Shown here one piece after another: positions 19,279 through 27,705 of a DNA stretch of 64,000 bases. A program made the translations under genes and the position numbers. Below the pieces are notes generated by a model. It searched no databases, had not been told where the DNA came from, and saw nothing but the letters and a program-made list of their open reading frames with translations. Every line of letters starts with the position of its first letter. The stretch's first letter is position 1. The stretch is from Kiloniella majae (GTDB taxonomy: Bacteria > Pseudomonadota > Alphaproteobacteria > Kiloniellales > Kiloniellaceae): positions 620,001 to 684,000 of the forward strand of contig NZ_MTSZ01000002.1 of the NCBI RefSeq assembly GCF_002118315.1, given 5' to 3'.

Positions 19279-21630
19279 TTACTGAGCAGCAAGAACATCC
19301 TTAACTTTGGATGCCAACTGTTTCAAGCTAAAGGGCTTGGGCAAAAACTCAATTGCAGAATCTACATCCAGTGTTTTCCGGAAAGAATCTTCCGTATAGC
19401 CCGAAATGAAGATTACCTTCAAATCCGGATGCGTTTGATAGAGTTTCTTGATTAAGGTCGGACCATCCATCTTAGGCATCACAACATCAGTAATGACCAA
19501 ATCAATCGTTTCCCCGTCCTGCTGAAGAATCTCAAGCGCTGCTTCGCCTGAATTGGCTTCAAGCACCTTATATCCTTTATTCTCCAGTGCCCGCGCACTA
19601 AAGGATCGCACAGCATCTTCATCCTCGACCAAAAGAATATTGCCATGCCCCGTTAGATCCTGTGCTTTTGGTATTTCTGCGGCAAGCTCTTCCTGATCTT
19701 GTGCATCTTCCTGGAAATGCGGCAACAACAAAGAAAAAACAGTTCCCTGATCTGCTGTTGAATCAACAAAAACAAAACCACCGGACTGCTTCACAATACC
19801 ATAGACCGTTGATAGGCCTAGACCAGTCCCAGCCCCAACCTCTTTTGTCGAGAAGAAAGGATCAAAAATGCGATCTATAATTTCGGTTGGAATACCATGC
19901 CCCGTGTCTTGGACCTTGACCAAGACATAATCGCCCGGGGGTATTTCTTCCCCTTTGACTTTGTATGGTGCATCCACCATCACATTTGAGGTGATAATTT
20001 CTAGAACACCACCTTGGTCCATTGCATCACGGGCATTCACAGCAAGGTTAATAATAACCTGTTCCAACTGTCCCTGATCTGCTTTTACATCCCCCAGATC
20101 ACGCCCATGGGTAATACGTAATTCAATCGTCTCGCCAATAAGGCGGCGAAGAAGATGGGCGAGTTCTGCAATAATATCCGTTACATTCAAACGCCTGGGT
20201 TGAAGCGTTTGCTGGCGAGAAAAGGCTAGCAACTGACGAACAAGGTTTGCGGCCCGATTGGCATTTTGTTTAATTTGCATGATATCTGCAAAAGATTGAT
20301 CGCCCGGACGATGACGCAGAAGCAATAGATCAGAAAAACCAATCATAGCCGTCAACAGATTGTTGAAATCATGAGCGATACCGCCGGCTAACTGTCCAAC
20401 CGCCTGCATTTTTTGAGATTGTGCAAACTGGGCTTCCAGACTGCGCTGTTCAGTGGTATCCGTAAAATTCAGGATATACCCACTTGGGAGACCGGAATTC
20501 TCATCAACATGCGTGACATTCATATTGCAGACGGTGTCTGTATTGCCCGTCAAATGCACTTCCATGGCTTTGCGTTCGTAGGTCGTTGCAGAAACCAAAG
20601 CCTCTCGTACACTCTCTCTTTCCTGATCACCAATCAAAGACAGAAGCGGTTTACCCTTCACTTCCTCTGTTGTCGCCAGAAGTTCCTGAAAGGCTCGGTT
20701 ACTTTCCGTAATAACACCTCGTTCATTCAGCAGAACAATACCGACAGGGGCTTCGTTAAAGAATTTGCGGAACCGCTTTTCAGACTGTTCCAACGCAGTT
20801 GCCATCTCACGCTCAAGTGTCAGGTTCCGGACAACAGACCTTGTTCTAAATCCTTTATCCCCACTACCTTCTGCAATGTGCTGGCTAATAACGGCAAGAA
20901 TACGTTTTTCCCCATCCGCAGTTTTAAGAAAAACTTCTCCTGAACGGCTCTCGACGTCTTCAAACGGATGGTAAGCAGGAACCTCATCCAAAGATGCGTC
21001 AGCAACAATATCATGAAGCTTAATCTGTCCACTTTCCAGCTCAGACGATGAATACCCAAGCCAGTCTGTTAATGTTTGATTGGCAAAAAGGAACGCGCCC
21101 TCGGCATCTACTGAAAAGAAACCTATCGGCGCGTTTTCCAAAAGATCAACAAAACGTTGTTGCTGGTCATTAATAACCTTCTCCATCTGACGACGCATTG
21201 TAATGTCATCAACAAACCAGAACACATAACCCGGACGGTTTGGTAAAGGATAGGCAGCGACGTGACGCCATTGGACATCGTTATATCCCGGCCCGGCCCC
21301 TGGTATTTCGATCTCTACATGTCCAGAAACGCCGTTTTTCGCATTTAACTGAAGCGTTGCCAGTTTACGACCGATCTCTTCATTTCCATTACTTTCATCA
21401 AGGATCAAGTCAGGAACAGCTCTGAGGTCTCCACCAAAAAAATCTTCAAATGCAGGATTTGCAAACAAGCATTTTCCGTTGGGATCCACTATTTGCCGGG
21501 GGCGTGGAACAGCAGCAAAAGCATACTGCCGCAAAGCCAGTGTTTTTCTGTACCGCCAGATAACGAAACCAAGAACAAATATAATCAGCGCTAAAAAACT
21601 ACAAATAGCGATCCAGATGGTAGGTGACAC
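19279..21630 (-). CDS. cckA: Hybrid sensor histidine kinase, CckA type
   Basis: 783 residues, GTG start. One N-terminal membrane segment (about 5-25) and three PAS domains (about 30-145, 155-270, 280-395) come first. The HisKA helix has His420 in GGIAHDFNNLLTAMIGFSDL. An HATPase_c domain (NARDAM, DTGHGI, GTGLGLSTVYGIV) and a C-terminal receiver with Asp715 (VITDVVMPKMDG) follow. The HisKA sequence through FADIMQIKQNANRAANLVR is characteristic of CckA, which phosphorylates CtrA through ChpT. The neighbouring flhB operon and the two perfect CtrA boxes in this window fit that role. CckA assignment is from sequence hallmark and context. Confidence 0.85.
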   Translation of the reverse strand: MSPTIWIAICSFLALIIFVLGFVIWRYRKTLALRQYAFAAVPRPRQIVDPNGKCLFANPAFEDFFGGDLRAVPDLILDESNGNEEIGRKLATLQLNAKNGVSGHVEIEIPGAGPGYNDVQWRHVAAYPLPNRPGYVFWFVDDITMRRQMEKVINDQQQRFVDLLENAPIGFFSVDAEGAFLFANQTLTDWLGYSSSELESGQIKLHDIVADASLDEVPAYHPFEDVESRSGEVFLKTADGEKRILAVISQHIAEGSGDKGFRTRSVVRNLTLEREMATALEQSEKRFRKFFNEAPVGIVLLNERGVITESNRAFQELLATTEEVKGKPLLSLIGDQERESVREALVSATTYERKAMEVHLTGNTDTVCNMNVTHVDENSGLPSGYILNFTDTTEQRSLEAQFAQSQKMQAVGQLAGGIAHDFNNLLTAMIGFSDLLLLRHRPGDQSFADIMQIKQNANRAANLVRQLLAFSRQQTLQPRRLNVTDIIAELAHLLRRLIGETIELRITHGRDLGDVKADQGQLEQVIINLAVNARDAMDQGGVLEIITSNVMVDAPYKVKGEEIPPGDYVLVKVQDTGHGIPTEIIDRIFDPFFSTKEVGAGTGLGLSTVYGIVKQSGGFVFVDSTADQGTVFSLLLPHFQEDAQDQEELAAEIPKAQDLTGHGNILLVEDEDAVRSFSARALENKGYKVLEANSGEAALEILQQDGETIDLVITDVVMPKMDGPTLIKKLYQTHPDLKVIFISGYTEDSFRKTLDVDSAIEFLPKPFSLKQLASKVKDVLAAQ

Positions 21631-21783
21631 TTCCCTGCTTCCCCCACAAGATGTCTTCTTTTCCGACCAAACACCTTGGTAAGAGAAAAGAAATAAAAGG
21701 CAGTAAATGAAAGATTAACCTGAAAATCGTTTAAAAACAAACTGGATAGCGAAAGAAAGCTTCCCTGTTTCCAATAATTCTAA

Positions 21784-22845
21784 TTATTTTTTGAGTTTCA
21801 TGATGTACCCAATGATCTCAGCCACTGCTTTGTAGTGTTCTGGCGGGATCTCCTGATCAATTTCAACCCCCGCATAAAGTGCTCTGGCAAGCGGTGGATT
21901 TTCGATCACAGGAATTTTGTTTTCTTCAGCAACGTTTCGGATACGAAAAGCAACAGCATCCACCCCTTTTGCTGTCAACTTTGGTGCTTCCATAAGGATA
22001 CCGTTGTACTCAAGAGCGACAGCAAAGTGTGTTGGGTTTGTTATAACAACATCAGCATTCGGAACGGCAGCCATCATTCGTTGACGCGCTTTTTCCATTC
22101 GCAACTGGCGCAAGCGTCCCTTGACCATTGGGTCGCCTTCACTCTGTTTGGACTCATCTTTGACTTCCTGCTTCGTCATTCGAAGCTTTTTCATGTATTC
22201 GAAATACTGATACAGATAATCAAGGCCAGCAATAACAGCCATAACAGCAACCACGGCAATGACAATAAGGGTTGCCCAATCCAGCAACATCATTGTCATC
22301 TGCGCGACGTTAAGTTCTGAGAGTTGCGGCACAACTGATCGTTTAGGCCAGAGAACAAATCCGATAATGCCACCAACAATAATAAGCTTTGCCAGCCCCT
22401 TTACGAGGTTCATTACAGATTGAAGAGAGAAAAGTCGTTTGAACCCAGCCAGAGGAGAAATCTTACTTAATTTTGGCGTTAAAGATTCAGACGATAATAA
22501 AAACCCATGCTGCATTAAACCCGATGCAATCGCAAATGCGATCATAATAATGGCCGGGGCAATAAAAAGAATTCCAACATCTTTGATGAGGGAAATCGTT
22601 GCTTCATAAATGTGCCCTGTTTCAAACAGTATTGCGTCAGGGCGTTCAAAAAATGCCGCAAGCGTTGCCCCCAGTTCTTGACTAATCCAGACAGCGAAAA
22701 AACTCAGAAACAACAAAAAGCCAAAAAATGAAAACCATGAGTTCATTTCCTGAGATTTAGGAACATCACCTTTTTCACGTGCGTCAGCTAATTTCTTGGC
22801 TGTTGGTTCTTCTGTTTTCTGGGACTCATCACTCTCATTTGACAT
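21784..22845 (-). CDS. flhB: Flagellar export apparatus switch protein FlhB
   Basis: 353 residues: cytoplasmic N-terminus, four membrane helices, then the FlhB-C domain. The self-cleavage motif is Asn270-Pro271-Thr272-His273 (VVITNPTHFAVAL). Sets export specificity of the flagellar type III apparatus, switching from rod/hook to filament substrates. Last gene of the flgBC-fliE-fliQR-flhB operon. A separate short gene at 25748-26122 encodes a lone FlhB-C-like domain. Confidence 0.96.
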   Translation of the reverse strand: MSNESDESQKTEEPTAKKLADAREKGDVPKSQEMNSWFSFFGFLLFLSFFAVWISQELGATLAAFFERPDAILFETGHIYEATISLIKDVGILFIAPAIIMIAFAIASGLMQHGFLLSSESLTPKLSKISPLAGFKRLFSLQSVMNLVKGLAKLIIVGGIIGFVLWPKRSVVPQLSELNVAQMTMMLLDWATLIVIAVVAVMAVIAGLDYLYQYFEYMKKLRMTKQEVKDESKQSEGDPMVKGRLRQLRMEKARQRMMAAVPNADVVITNPTHFAVALEYNGILMEAPKLTAKGVDAVAFRIRNVAEENKIPVIENPPLARALYAGVEIDQEIPPEHYKAVAEIIGYIMKLKK

Positions 22846-22887
22846 GACGTGCGCCCTCTATATTTGTGAAACTATTCAGTATGTCTA

Positions 22888-23646
22888 TCATTTCACAAAA
22901 ACCATCCAATGCTCTTCGAGGCTAATCATATAGACCTTGATCATAACGGGAACGCAAAGAAACAGCACCGTAATTCCCATAGCAACCTGAAGAGGCATCG
23001 CAACAAAAAACACTTGCATCTGGGGCATCAATTTCGCGAGTAGCCCCAGCCCCAGAAAGAAGATCATCCCAACAACAATGAAAGGCGCAGCCATGCGTGT
23101 TGCCAAAATAAACGTGTCCCCCACAATACGGGCGATCATGTTTGAGAAATCACCCGTAGGTAATATTTGTCCCGGAACAAAAAGCTCATAACTATCCACC
23201 AATCCTAGAATGAAAAGATGATGAATATCCAAAACCATAATCAACACAATCGCGATAGCGGTTAAAAAAGTCCCCATAATAGAAGCTTGCTGTGCGGATA
23301 CAGGATCCTGAACCAACGCATTTGCCAACGAAGACATTGTCGCCGCGATCATACCCGCCGATGCTGCAGCACTTAGAAACATGCGCGCAACTGTACCCAT
23401 AAAAAAGCCAATCATGGCTTCACTGAAAACCAAGAACCCAAGCCCAGAAATTTCATCGGGCATAATGGGAATACTGGATGTCAAAATTGGGGCAACCAGA
23501 ATACTGATTAACATAGATAAGGCTAATCTGGTTCTCGGGGATACATACGACTCACCAAAGCCCGGCAACAATATCATGGCGCTGCCGATACGTGTGAATA
23601 CGATTAAAACTATGTATACACTGGAAGGAAGTAAATCATAGAGCAT
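22888..23646 (-). CDS. fliR: Flagellar biosynthetic protein FliR
   Basis: 252 residues with about six hydrophobic helices. Part of the FliPQR export-gate complex in the inner membrane. Carries the FliR signature near residues 20-45 (SAMILLPGFGESYVSPRTRLALS). Starts 3 nt after the fliQ stop. Confidence 0.94.
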   Translation of the reverse strand: MLYDLLPSSVYIVLIVFTRIGSAMILLPGFGESYVSPRTRLALSMLISILVAPILTSSIPIMPDEISGLGFLVFSEAMIGFFMGTVARMFLSAAASAGMIAATMSSLANALVQDPVSAQQASIMGTFLTAIAIVLIMVLDIHHLFILGLVDSYELFVPGQILPTGDFSNMIARIVGDTFILATRMAAPFIVVGMIFFLGLGLLAKLMPQMQVFFVAMPLQVAMGITVLFLCVPVMIKVYMISLEEHWMVFVK

Positions 23647-23649
23647 GAC

Positions 23650-23916
23650 CTATCCTAAGGCCACAATCCTGTCCATGAGCTCTTCAGTGAACGTGCCTAG
23701 AGTTTGTGCCATAAAAGGAGCTGTAGCGACAAGCGTTAAGCTAATAATAATCAGCTTGGGCACAAAGGTGAGGGTCATTTCTTGAAGTTGTGTCAAAGCT
23801 TGAAAAAGGGAAATGATCAGACCAACAAGCAAAGCAACGGAAAGAACCGGTGCGCTCATTTTCAACATCACCCACACTGCTTCTTTACCATATTCGATGA
23901 CGTCGGTTTCGCTCAT
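23650..23916 (-). CDS. fliQ: Flagellar biosynthetic protein FliQ
   Basis: 88 residues, two membrane helices, the usual size. Opens SETDVIEYGKEAVWVML; the conserved second part (LVGLIISLFQALTQLQEMTL then FVPKL) is intact. Component of the export gate with FliP and FliR. Confidence 0.95.
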   Translation of the reverse strand: MSETDVIEYGKEAVWVMLKMSAPVLSVALLVGLIISLFQALTQLQEMTLTFVPKLIIISLTLVATAPFMAQTLGTFTEELMDRIVALG

Positions 23917-23977
23917 GCCCCACCTGTAAATTTTAATTCTTGATATATAGCCAGATTAGAACATCACAGAGGTCAGA

Positions 23978-24286
23978 TCAAATAGGCATCCGTAAAATTT
24001 CCTGATAGGCCTGAACAACCTTATCCCTAACGGCAACAACAGTTTGCAACGTTACTTCCGCTTCGGACATAGCTGTTACCACATCCGTTACATCTGCTTT
24101 GCCTGCAGCGGCCATCAACGTTTTATTTTCAGCAGTTTGCATTGTCGCCAAGGTGTCTGACGCGACATCACGCAGGGTTGATGCGAAATCATCACCAACA
24201 GGGTCAGACTTATCTTTATTGCCAGCCAGCCCTTTTTCAGCAGCCTGATTATAAGCGTTTACTGCATCAACAAAATTTACAGCCAT
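23978..24286 (-). CDS. fliE: Flagellar hook-basal body protein FliE
   Basis: 102 residues. Joins the MS ring/export gate to the proximal rod. The C-terminal half has the family signature MSEAEVTLQTVVAVRDKVVQ followed by AYQEILRMPI. Between flgC and fliQ in the operon. Confidence 0.95.
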   Translation of the reverse strand: MAVNFVDAVNAYNQAAEKGLAGNKDKSDPVGDDFASTLRDVASDTLATMQTAENKTLMAAAGKADVTDVVTAMSEAEVTLQTVVAVRDKVVQAYQEILRMPI

Positions 24287-24310
24287 AATTTAAATCCTCT
24301 CACGCTTATT

Positions 24311-24721
24311 CTACTGGAGTATTTCCAAGGTACGCTGCAACATACTTTTTGATGCCTGTATCGCTTGTAGATTAGCTTCAAAACTTCTTTGAGCTTCGCG
24401 CATATCAGTCATCTCTACCAAAGAATTCACGTTCGGCTGAAGCACATATCCATCTTCATCAGCAGCAGGGTGTCCTGGCAGGTATTCTCTTTTGAATTCT
24501 GATTTATCTGTCAGCACATCTTTAACGACGACCTTCTCAACGCCAAGTTCTCGATTCAGTTCAGAACCAAAAGATACCATCTTGCGTCGGTAAGGTGCGC
24601 CGCCCGGTTCCTGAGCAACAGAATCAGCATTGGCAATATTCTCGGAAATTATGCGCAATCGGGTTCCCTGGGCTCGCATCCCAGAAGCAGAAACCTGCAT
24701 CGATTTATATAGATCGGACAT
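24311..24721 (-). CDS. flgC: Flagellar basal-body rod protein FlgC
   Basis: 136 residues. Proximal rod subunit, exported by the flagellar apparatus. The N-terminal rod motif (MQVSASGMRAQGTRLRIISE then NIANADS) and C-terminal helix (DMREAQRSFEANLQAIQASK) are both present. Confidence 0.96.
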   Translation of the reverse strand: MSDLYKSMQVSASGMRAQGTRLRIISENIANADSVAQEPGGAPYRRKMVSFGSELNRELGVEKVVVKDVLTDKSEFKREYLPGHPAADEDGYVLQPNVNSLVEMTDMREAQRSFEANLQAIQASKSMLQRTLEILQ

Positions 24722-24768
24722 CGCGTATTTTCCTAATTTATCGCCAAATATTTACGTATAAACTTCGT

Positions 24769-25170
24769 TTACGGTCCCTTAAGGGCCATCTTAAACATAT
24801 CTTGGTGCTTTTTATAAAGACGCACCATACCTTGATAATCCAATTGTGTCTGAGACATCTTGATCATCTGCTCTTCCAGAATAACAGCGTTTCCCGCCGG
24901 AGCAGTTTCATAAACATCTTTAGCCTTATTAGCCCTTGCCTGATCCCCTTTAAGAGGATTATTTGATAAGTGCCCCTCGTGACTGGAGCGTTGCGCCATG
25001 ACAGGTGCAGAACGGCTTACAAGAGATTTGAAATGATTATCTTTCAAATCAAGCGGGACATAGTTCAGAGTATCTGAATTAGCTATATTCTTAGAGATCA
25101 CAGCCTGACGCTGTGTCAGCCAATCCATTTTTCTGGCTAAAACATCTGTAATTTTCAGCTTATCAGCCAA
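24769..25170 (-). CDS. flgB: Flagellar basal-body rod protein FlgB
   Basis: 133 residues. Proximal rod subunit; N-terminal motif RQAVISKNIANSDTLNYVP. First gene of the minus-strand operon flgB-flgC-fliE-fliQ-fliR-flhB. A perfect CtrA box lies 61 bp upstream of its start. Confidence 0.95.
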   Translation of the reverse strand: MADKLKITDVLARKMDWLTQRQAVISKNIANSDTLNYVPLDLKDNHFKSLVSRSAPVMAQRSSHEGHLSNNPLKGDQARANKAKDVYETAPAGNAVILEEQMIKMSQTQLDYQGMVRLYKKHQDMFKMALKGP

Positions 25171-25230
25171 TGCCAGCTCTCCTCACATTACAATAAGGGA
25201 CACAACCCTCGAAATAATACGCTTACTCAC

Positions 25231-25245
25231 TTAATAACCTGTTAA
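25231..25245 (-). promoter_or_regulatory. CtrA binding box of the flgB operon
   Basis: TTAA-TAACCTG-TTAA, an exact TTAA-N7-TTAA CtrA site, centred about 68 bp before flgB. Placement suggests CtrA-dependent early flagellar expression. It could also affect the divergent csrA operon. Confidence 0.65.
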
Positions 25246-25287
25246 CGAATTCCAAATCTAGTAAAAAATAATCTAAAATTACAAGTT

Positions 25288-25303
25288 TGGCTCGACCTAC
25301 GCA
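25288..25303 (+). promoter_or_regulatory. Sigma-54-type -24/-12 promoter for csrA operon
   Basis: TGGCTCGACCTACGCA has GG and GC separated by exactly 10 bp and keeps TGGC and GCA of the consensus (TGGCAC-N5-TTGCA). It lies 100 bp upstream of the csrA start, on the csrA strand. Confidence 0.55.
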
Positions 25304-25402
25304 AAAAATGCACGTATAAATACGAGGATAGAACAGGTAGTTAGTTTAAAAATCCTTCCAGTCAGCACTTGGCATATAGGGACAGGGAGTCCAAAGTCCA
25401 CG

Positions 25403-25636
25403 ATGTTATACCTTACCCGAAAAATTGGTGAATCAGTCATCATTAACAATGACATAGAGGTCAAGGTTGTTGATATCCGTGGAAAATCAGTAAAAATTGG
25501 CTTCACGTTCCCAGAAGACGCAACCGTTCTACGACAGGAACTTCACGAAAGAATTCAAGAAGAAAATAAAGCCGCTGTCGCCGGATCATTGGACATGCTT
25601 GGTATCGACTTGGATCAATCCGCAGAAGAAGACTAG
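25403..25636 (+). CDS. csrA: Carbon storage regulator CsrA
   Basis: 77 residues, RNA-binding translational regulator. Begins MLYLTRKIGESVIINNDIEV; strand 5 carries the RNA-contact stretch VLRQELHERI. Binds GGA motifs in mRNA leaders, and in many bacteria it represses flagellin translation until FliW sequesters it. FliW (46998) and GGA-rich flagellin leaders are in this window. Heads a block with an FlhB-C-like gene, an unknown gene, fliO and fliP. Confidence 0.96.
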   Translation: MLYLTRKIGESVIINNDIEVKVVDIRGKSVKIGFTFPEDATVLRQELHERIQEENKAAVAGSLDMLGIDLDQSAEED

Positions 25637-25747
25637 ATCCGGCAAGCCGCATCACCGAACAATTTGAATTGCCTTTATACCTTTCGTTAAGCATACTGAG
25701 GGCAAACTGTTCGTGAAATTTTCTGATTTCATTAAGAAGAAGACAGA

Positions 25748-26122
25748 ATGAGTGTACCTGACGAAGATACTATAAAAAAATTAGCGCCTTCGTTTTCAGA
25801 CACGCAAAACGAACCAGTATCTGATGGCGACAAGGAAAAAGACGAGAATGCGCCTCAGCTTTCCATTGCTGTAAAAAGAAATACTGCGGGGCAGACCAAG
25901 GTAATCGCTAAAGGAACAGGGGAAATTGCAGAACAAATACTGCAAATTGCCTTTGACCAAGGTGTTAAAGTCAGAACAGATTCAGATTTGGCCCAAATAC
26001 TTGCAAATGTTGAATTGGAGAGCGAAATCCCTCTGGAAGCATTAACAGCTGTAGCCACAATCCTAAACTATGTTTATGATGAACAAAAACAACCTCTTGA
26101 TGAAACACTTGAGCAATCATGA
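25748..26122 (+). CDS. FlhB C-terminal-domain homologue (FlhX/EscU-YscU-HrcU family short protein)
   Basis: 124 residues: a polar N-terminal extension of about 35 residues, then a lone FlhB-C domain without membrane helices. The stretch KVIAKGTGEIAEQILQIAFD and EIPLEALTAVATILNYVY match the FlhB cytoplasmic domain after the cleavage point. The NPTH motif is absent; the equivalent segment reads LSIAVKRNT. It looks like a stand-alone half of the switch domain, as in the FlhX family, which can partly substitute for cleaved FlhB-C. Overlaps the next gene by 4 nt. Confidence 0.8.
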   Translation: MSVPDEDTIKKLAPSFSDTQNEPVSDGDKEKDENAPQLSIAVKRNTAGQTKVIAKGTGEIAEQILQIAFDQGVKVRTDSDLAQILANVELESEIPLEALTAVATILNYVYDEQKQPLDETLEQS

Positions 26123-26448
26123 CGACGTTTGAAGAACTTAAGGCACAAATAACTCATCTTTCCCAACAAATTGCTTTAGCCAATTCGACAATCAAGTCAG
26201 ACGAGGATTTTGACGTAACTGATTTGCCTAAGGTTACCGATTTTTTATGCCAGGAGCTACAACAGCTACCACCTGCAGAACGGTCTAAATTATCCCCTAA
26301 ATTATTAGCTTTAATTGAAGAGCTCGATAATCTGACAATTACCATCAACAGCAATTTGGACAAAGTTCGCGTCGAAATAAAAGAAACAACCAGTCACAAT
26401 AAAGCTGCACGCGCCTATACCAGCGCCAACATACCCGGTAAAAAATAG
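26119..26448 (+). CDS. Hypothetical protein in flagellar operon
   Basis: 109 residues, no membrane segment, mostly helical and acidic in the first 85 residues with a basic tail (TSANIPGKK). No family recognised. It overlaps the FlhX-like gene by 4 nt and ends 4 nt before fliO, so it is translated as part of the flagellar operon. Size and helical character would suit an export chaperone or regulator, but this is a guess. Confidence 0.6.
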   Translation: MTTFEELKAQITHLSQQIALANSTIKSDEDFDVTDLPKVTDFLCQELQQLPPAERSKLSPKLLALIEELDNLTITINSNLDKVRVEIKETTSHNKAARAYTSANIPGKK

Positions 26449-26452
26449 CCCG

Positions 26453-26791
26453 ATGGATTATGGTAACTATTTTCAGTTTTTCCTGAGTCTGATCTTTATT
26501 ATCGGTCTTATCTTTGCTTTTTCACTTATCGCCAAAAAACTAGGCTTAGGTAATGGTCCCGCGATAACCGGTAACAGACAAAAACGCCTTCAAATCAAGG
26601 AAGTTCGACCGCTCGATGCCAAGAGAAAAGTGGTCATTGTGCAATGTGATAATAAAGAGCACATTATTTTGGTTGGAGGTACAAACGACCTCCTTATTGA
26701 TACTATTCCTAGCGAGACTTCTTCAAATCAAGCAGATAGCCAAGAAGATGTTATTGACTTCAGGAAAACGGATGAAAGTACAAGGGTATGA
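26453..26791 (+). CDS. fliO: Flagellar biosynthetic protein FliO
   Basis: 112 residues: one N-terminal membrane helix (about 8-27) and a small cytoplasmic domain with the FliO pattern KRLQIKEVRPLDAKRKVVIV and HIILVGGTNDLLI. FliO helps assemble the FliP ring. Overlaps fliP by 4 nt. Confidence 0.88.
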   Translation: MDYGNYFQFFLSLIFIIGLIFAFSLIAKKLGLGNGPAITGNRQKRLQIKEVRPLDAKRKVVIVQCDNKEHIILVGGTNDLLIDTIPSETSSNQADSQEDVIDFRKTDESTRV

Positions 26792-27540
26792 AGAAGCATT
26801 TTAACCCTAAGTTTGTTACTCTTGCTCTACTCTCTACAGGTTTTTCATTCATTCCAGACCATAGTTGGGCACAGGCCCTTACGCTTGATTTAAATAATGA
26901 GGTCCTTGGTTCAGGCAGTGGTCGCATACTACAGATGTTGGCTCTGCTCACCATCCTCAGCTTGGCCCCGGCTATTCTGATGATGGTCACATCCTTTACC
27001 AGAATTATCGTTGTCCTGTCCTTCATTCGTACGGCGATGGGTATTCAACAGGCTCCTCCAAATACTGTTTTAATCAGCTTAGCCCTTTTTCTAACTGCTT
27101 TTATTATGACCCCGACAATGGAGAAGGTTTATCAAGACGCAATTAAACCCCTTGTCGATGAAGAAATTTCCGAAATAGAAGCATGGGATCGAGGCACCGG
27201 ACCGATAAGAGACTTTATGTTGCAGCACGTACGGGAAAAAGATCTGCGCCTTTTCCTTGATTTAGCAGAGACCGGCGAAGTAGCTGAACCATCGGCAACC
27301 CCTCTCCGAGCCCTTATACCAGCCTTTATGATCAGTGAACTAAGAAGAGCTTTTGAAATAGGGTTTCTTATCTTTTTACCCTTTTTGATTATAGACATGG
27401 TGGTTGCTTCCGTTCTCATGTCTATGGGTATGATGATGTTACCACCAATTATGCTTTCGTTGCCCTTTAAGCTAATTTTCTTTGTGATGGTCGACGGTTG
27501 GTATTTGATTGCCGGAAGTCTGGTTCGAAGTTTCGGATGA
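26788..27540 (+). CDS. fliP: Flagellar biosynthetic protein FliP
   Basis: 250 residues: signal peptide (about 1-30), then four membrane helices. Signatures: MVTSFTRIIVVLSFIRTAMG, QAPPNTVLISLALFLTAFIM and LIPAFMISELRRAFEIGF. Core of the FliPQR export gate. Ends the csrA-fliP operon; no clear terminator follows before the convergent gene. Confidence 0.96.
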   Translation: MKKHFNPKFVTLALLSTGFSFIPDHSWAQALTLDLNNEVLGSGSGRILQMLALLTILSLAPAILMMVTSFTRIIVVLSFIRTAMGIQQAPPNTVLISLALFLTAFIMTPTMEKVYQDAIKPLVDEEISEIEAWDRGTGPIRDFMLQHVREKDLRLFLDLAETGEVAEPSATPLRALIPAFMISELRRAFEIGFLIFLPFLIIDMVVASVLMSMGMMMLPPIMLSLPFKLIFFVMVDGWYLIAGSLVRSFG

Positions 27541-27661
27541 CTTAAAAAAACAAAATAACTCATGCAAACAGTTAAATGGAACTTACTCCGGCTGAAGTTG
27601 TGGAGAGTTCAAACAAATAGATAAAAGTATGAGTTCGTCAGTTTTTGTCGCCTCACACTAT

Positions 27662-27705
27662 CTTAGTTTGTTTCACTTAGGCGGGCTTAGTTTATTTCAC
27701 TCAGG
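27662..27705. repeat. Short tandem duplication at the 3' end of the AMIN/TPR gene
   Basis: CTTAGTTTGTTTCACTTAGG (27662-27681) and CTTAGTTTATTTCACTCAGG (27686-27705) differ at two bases with a 24-bp period. The second copy contains the stop codon of the 1217-residue gene, so its last codons were duplicated into the 3' flank. Confidence 0.7.
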
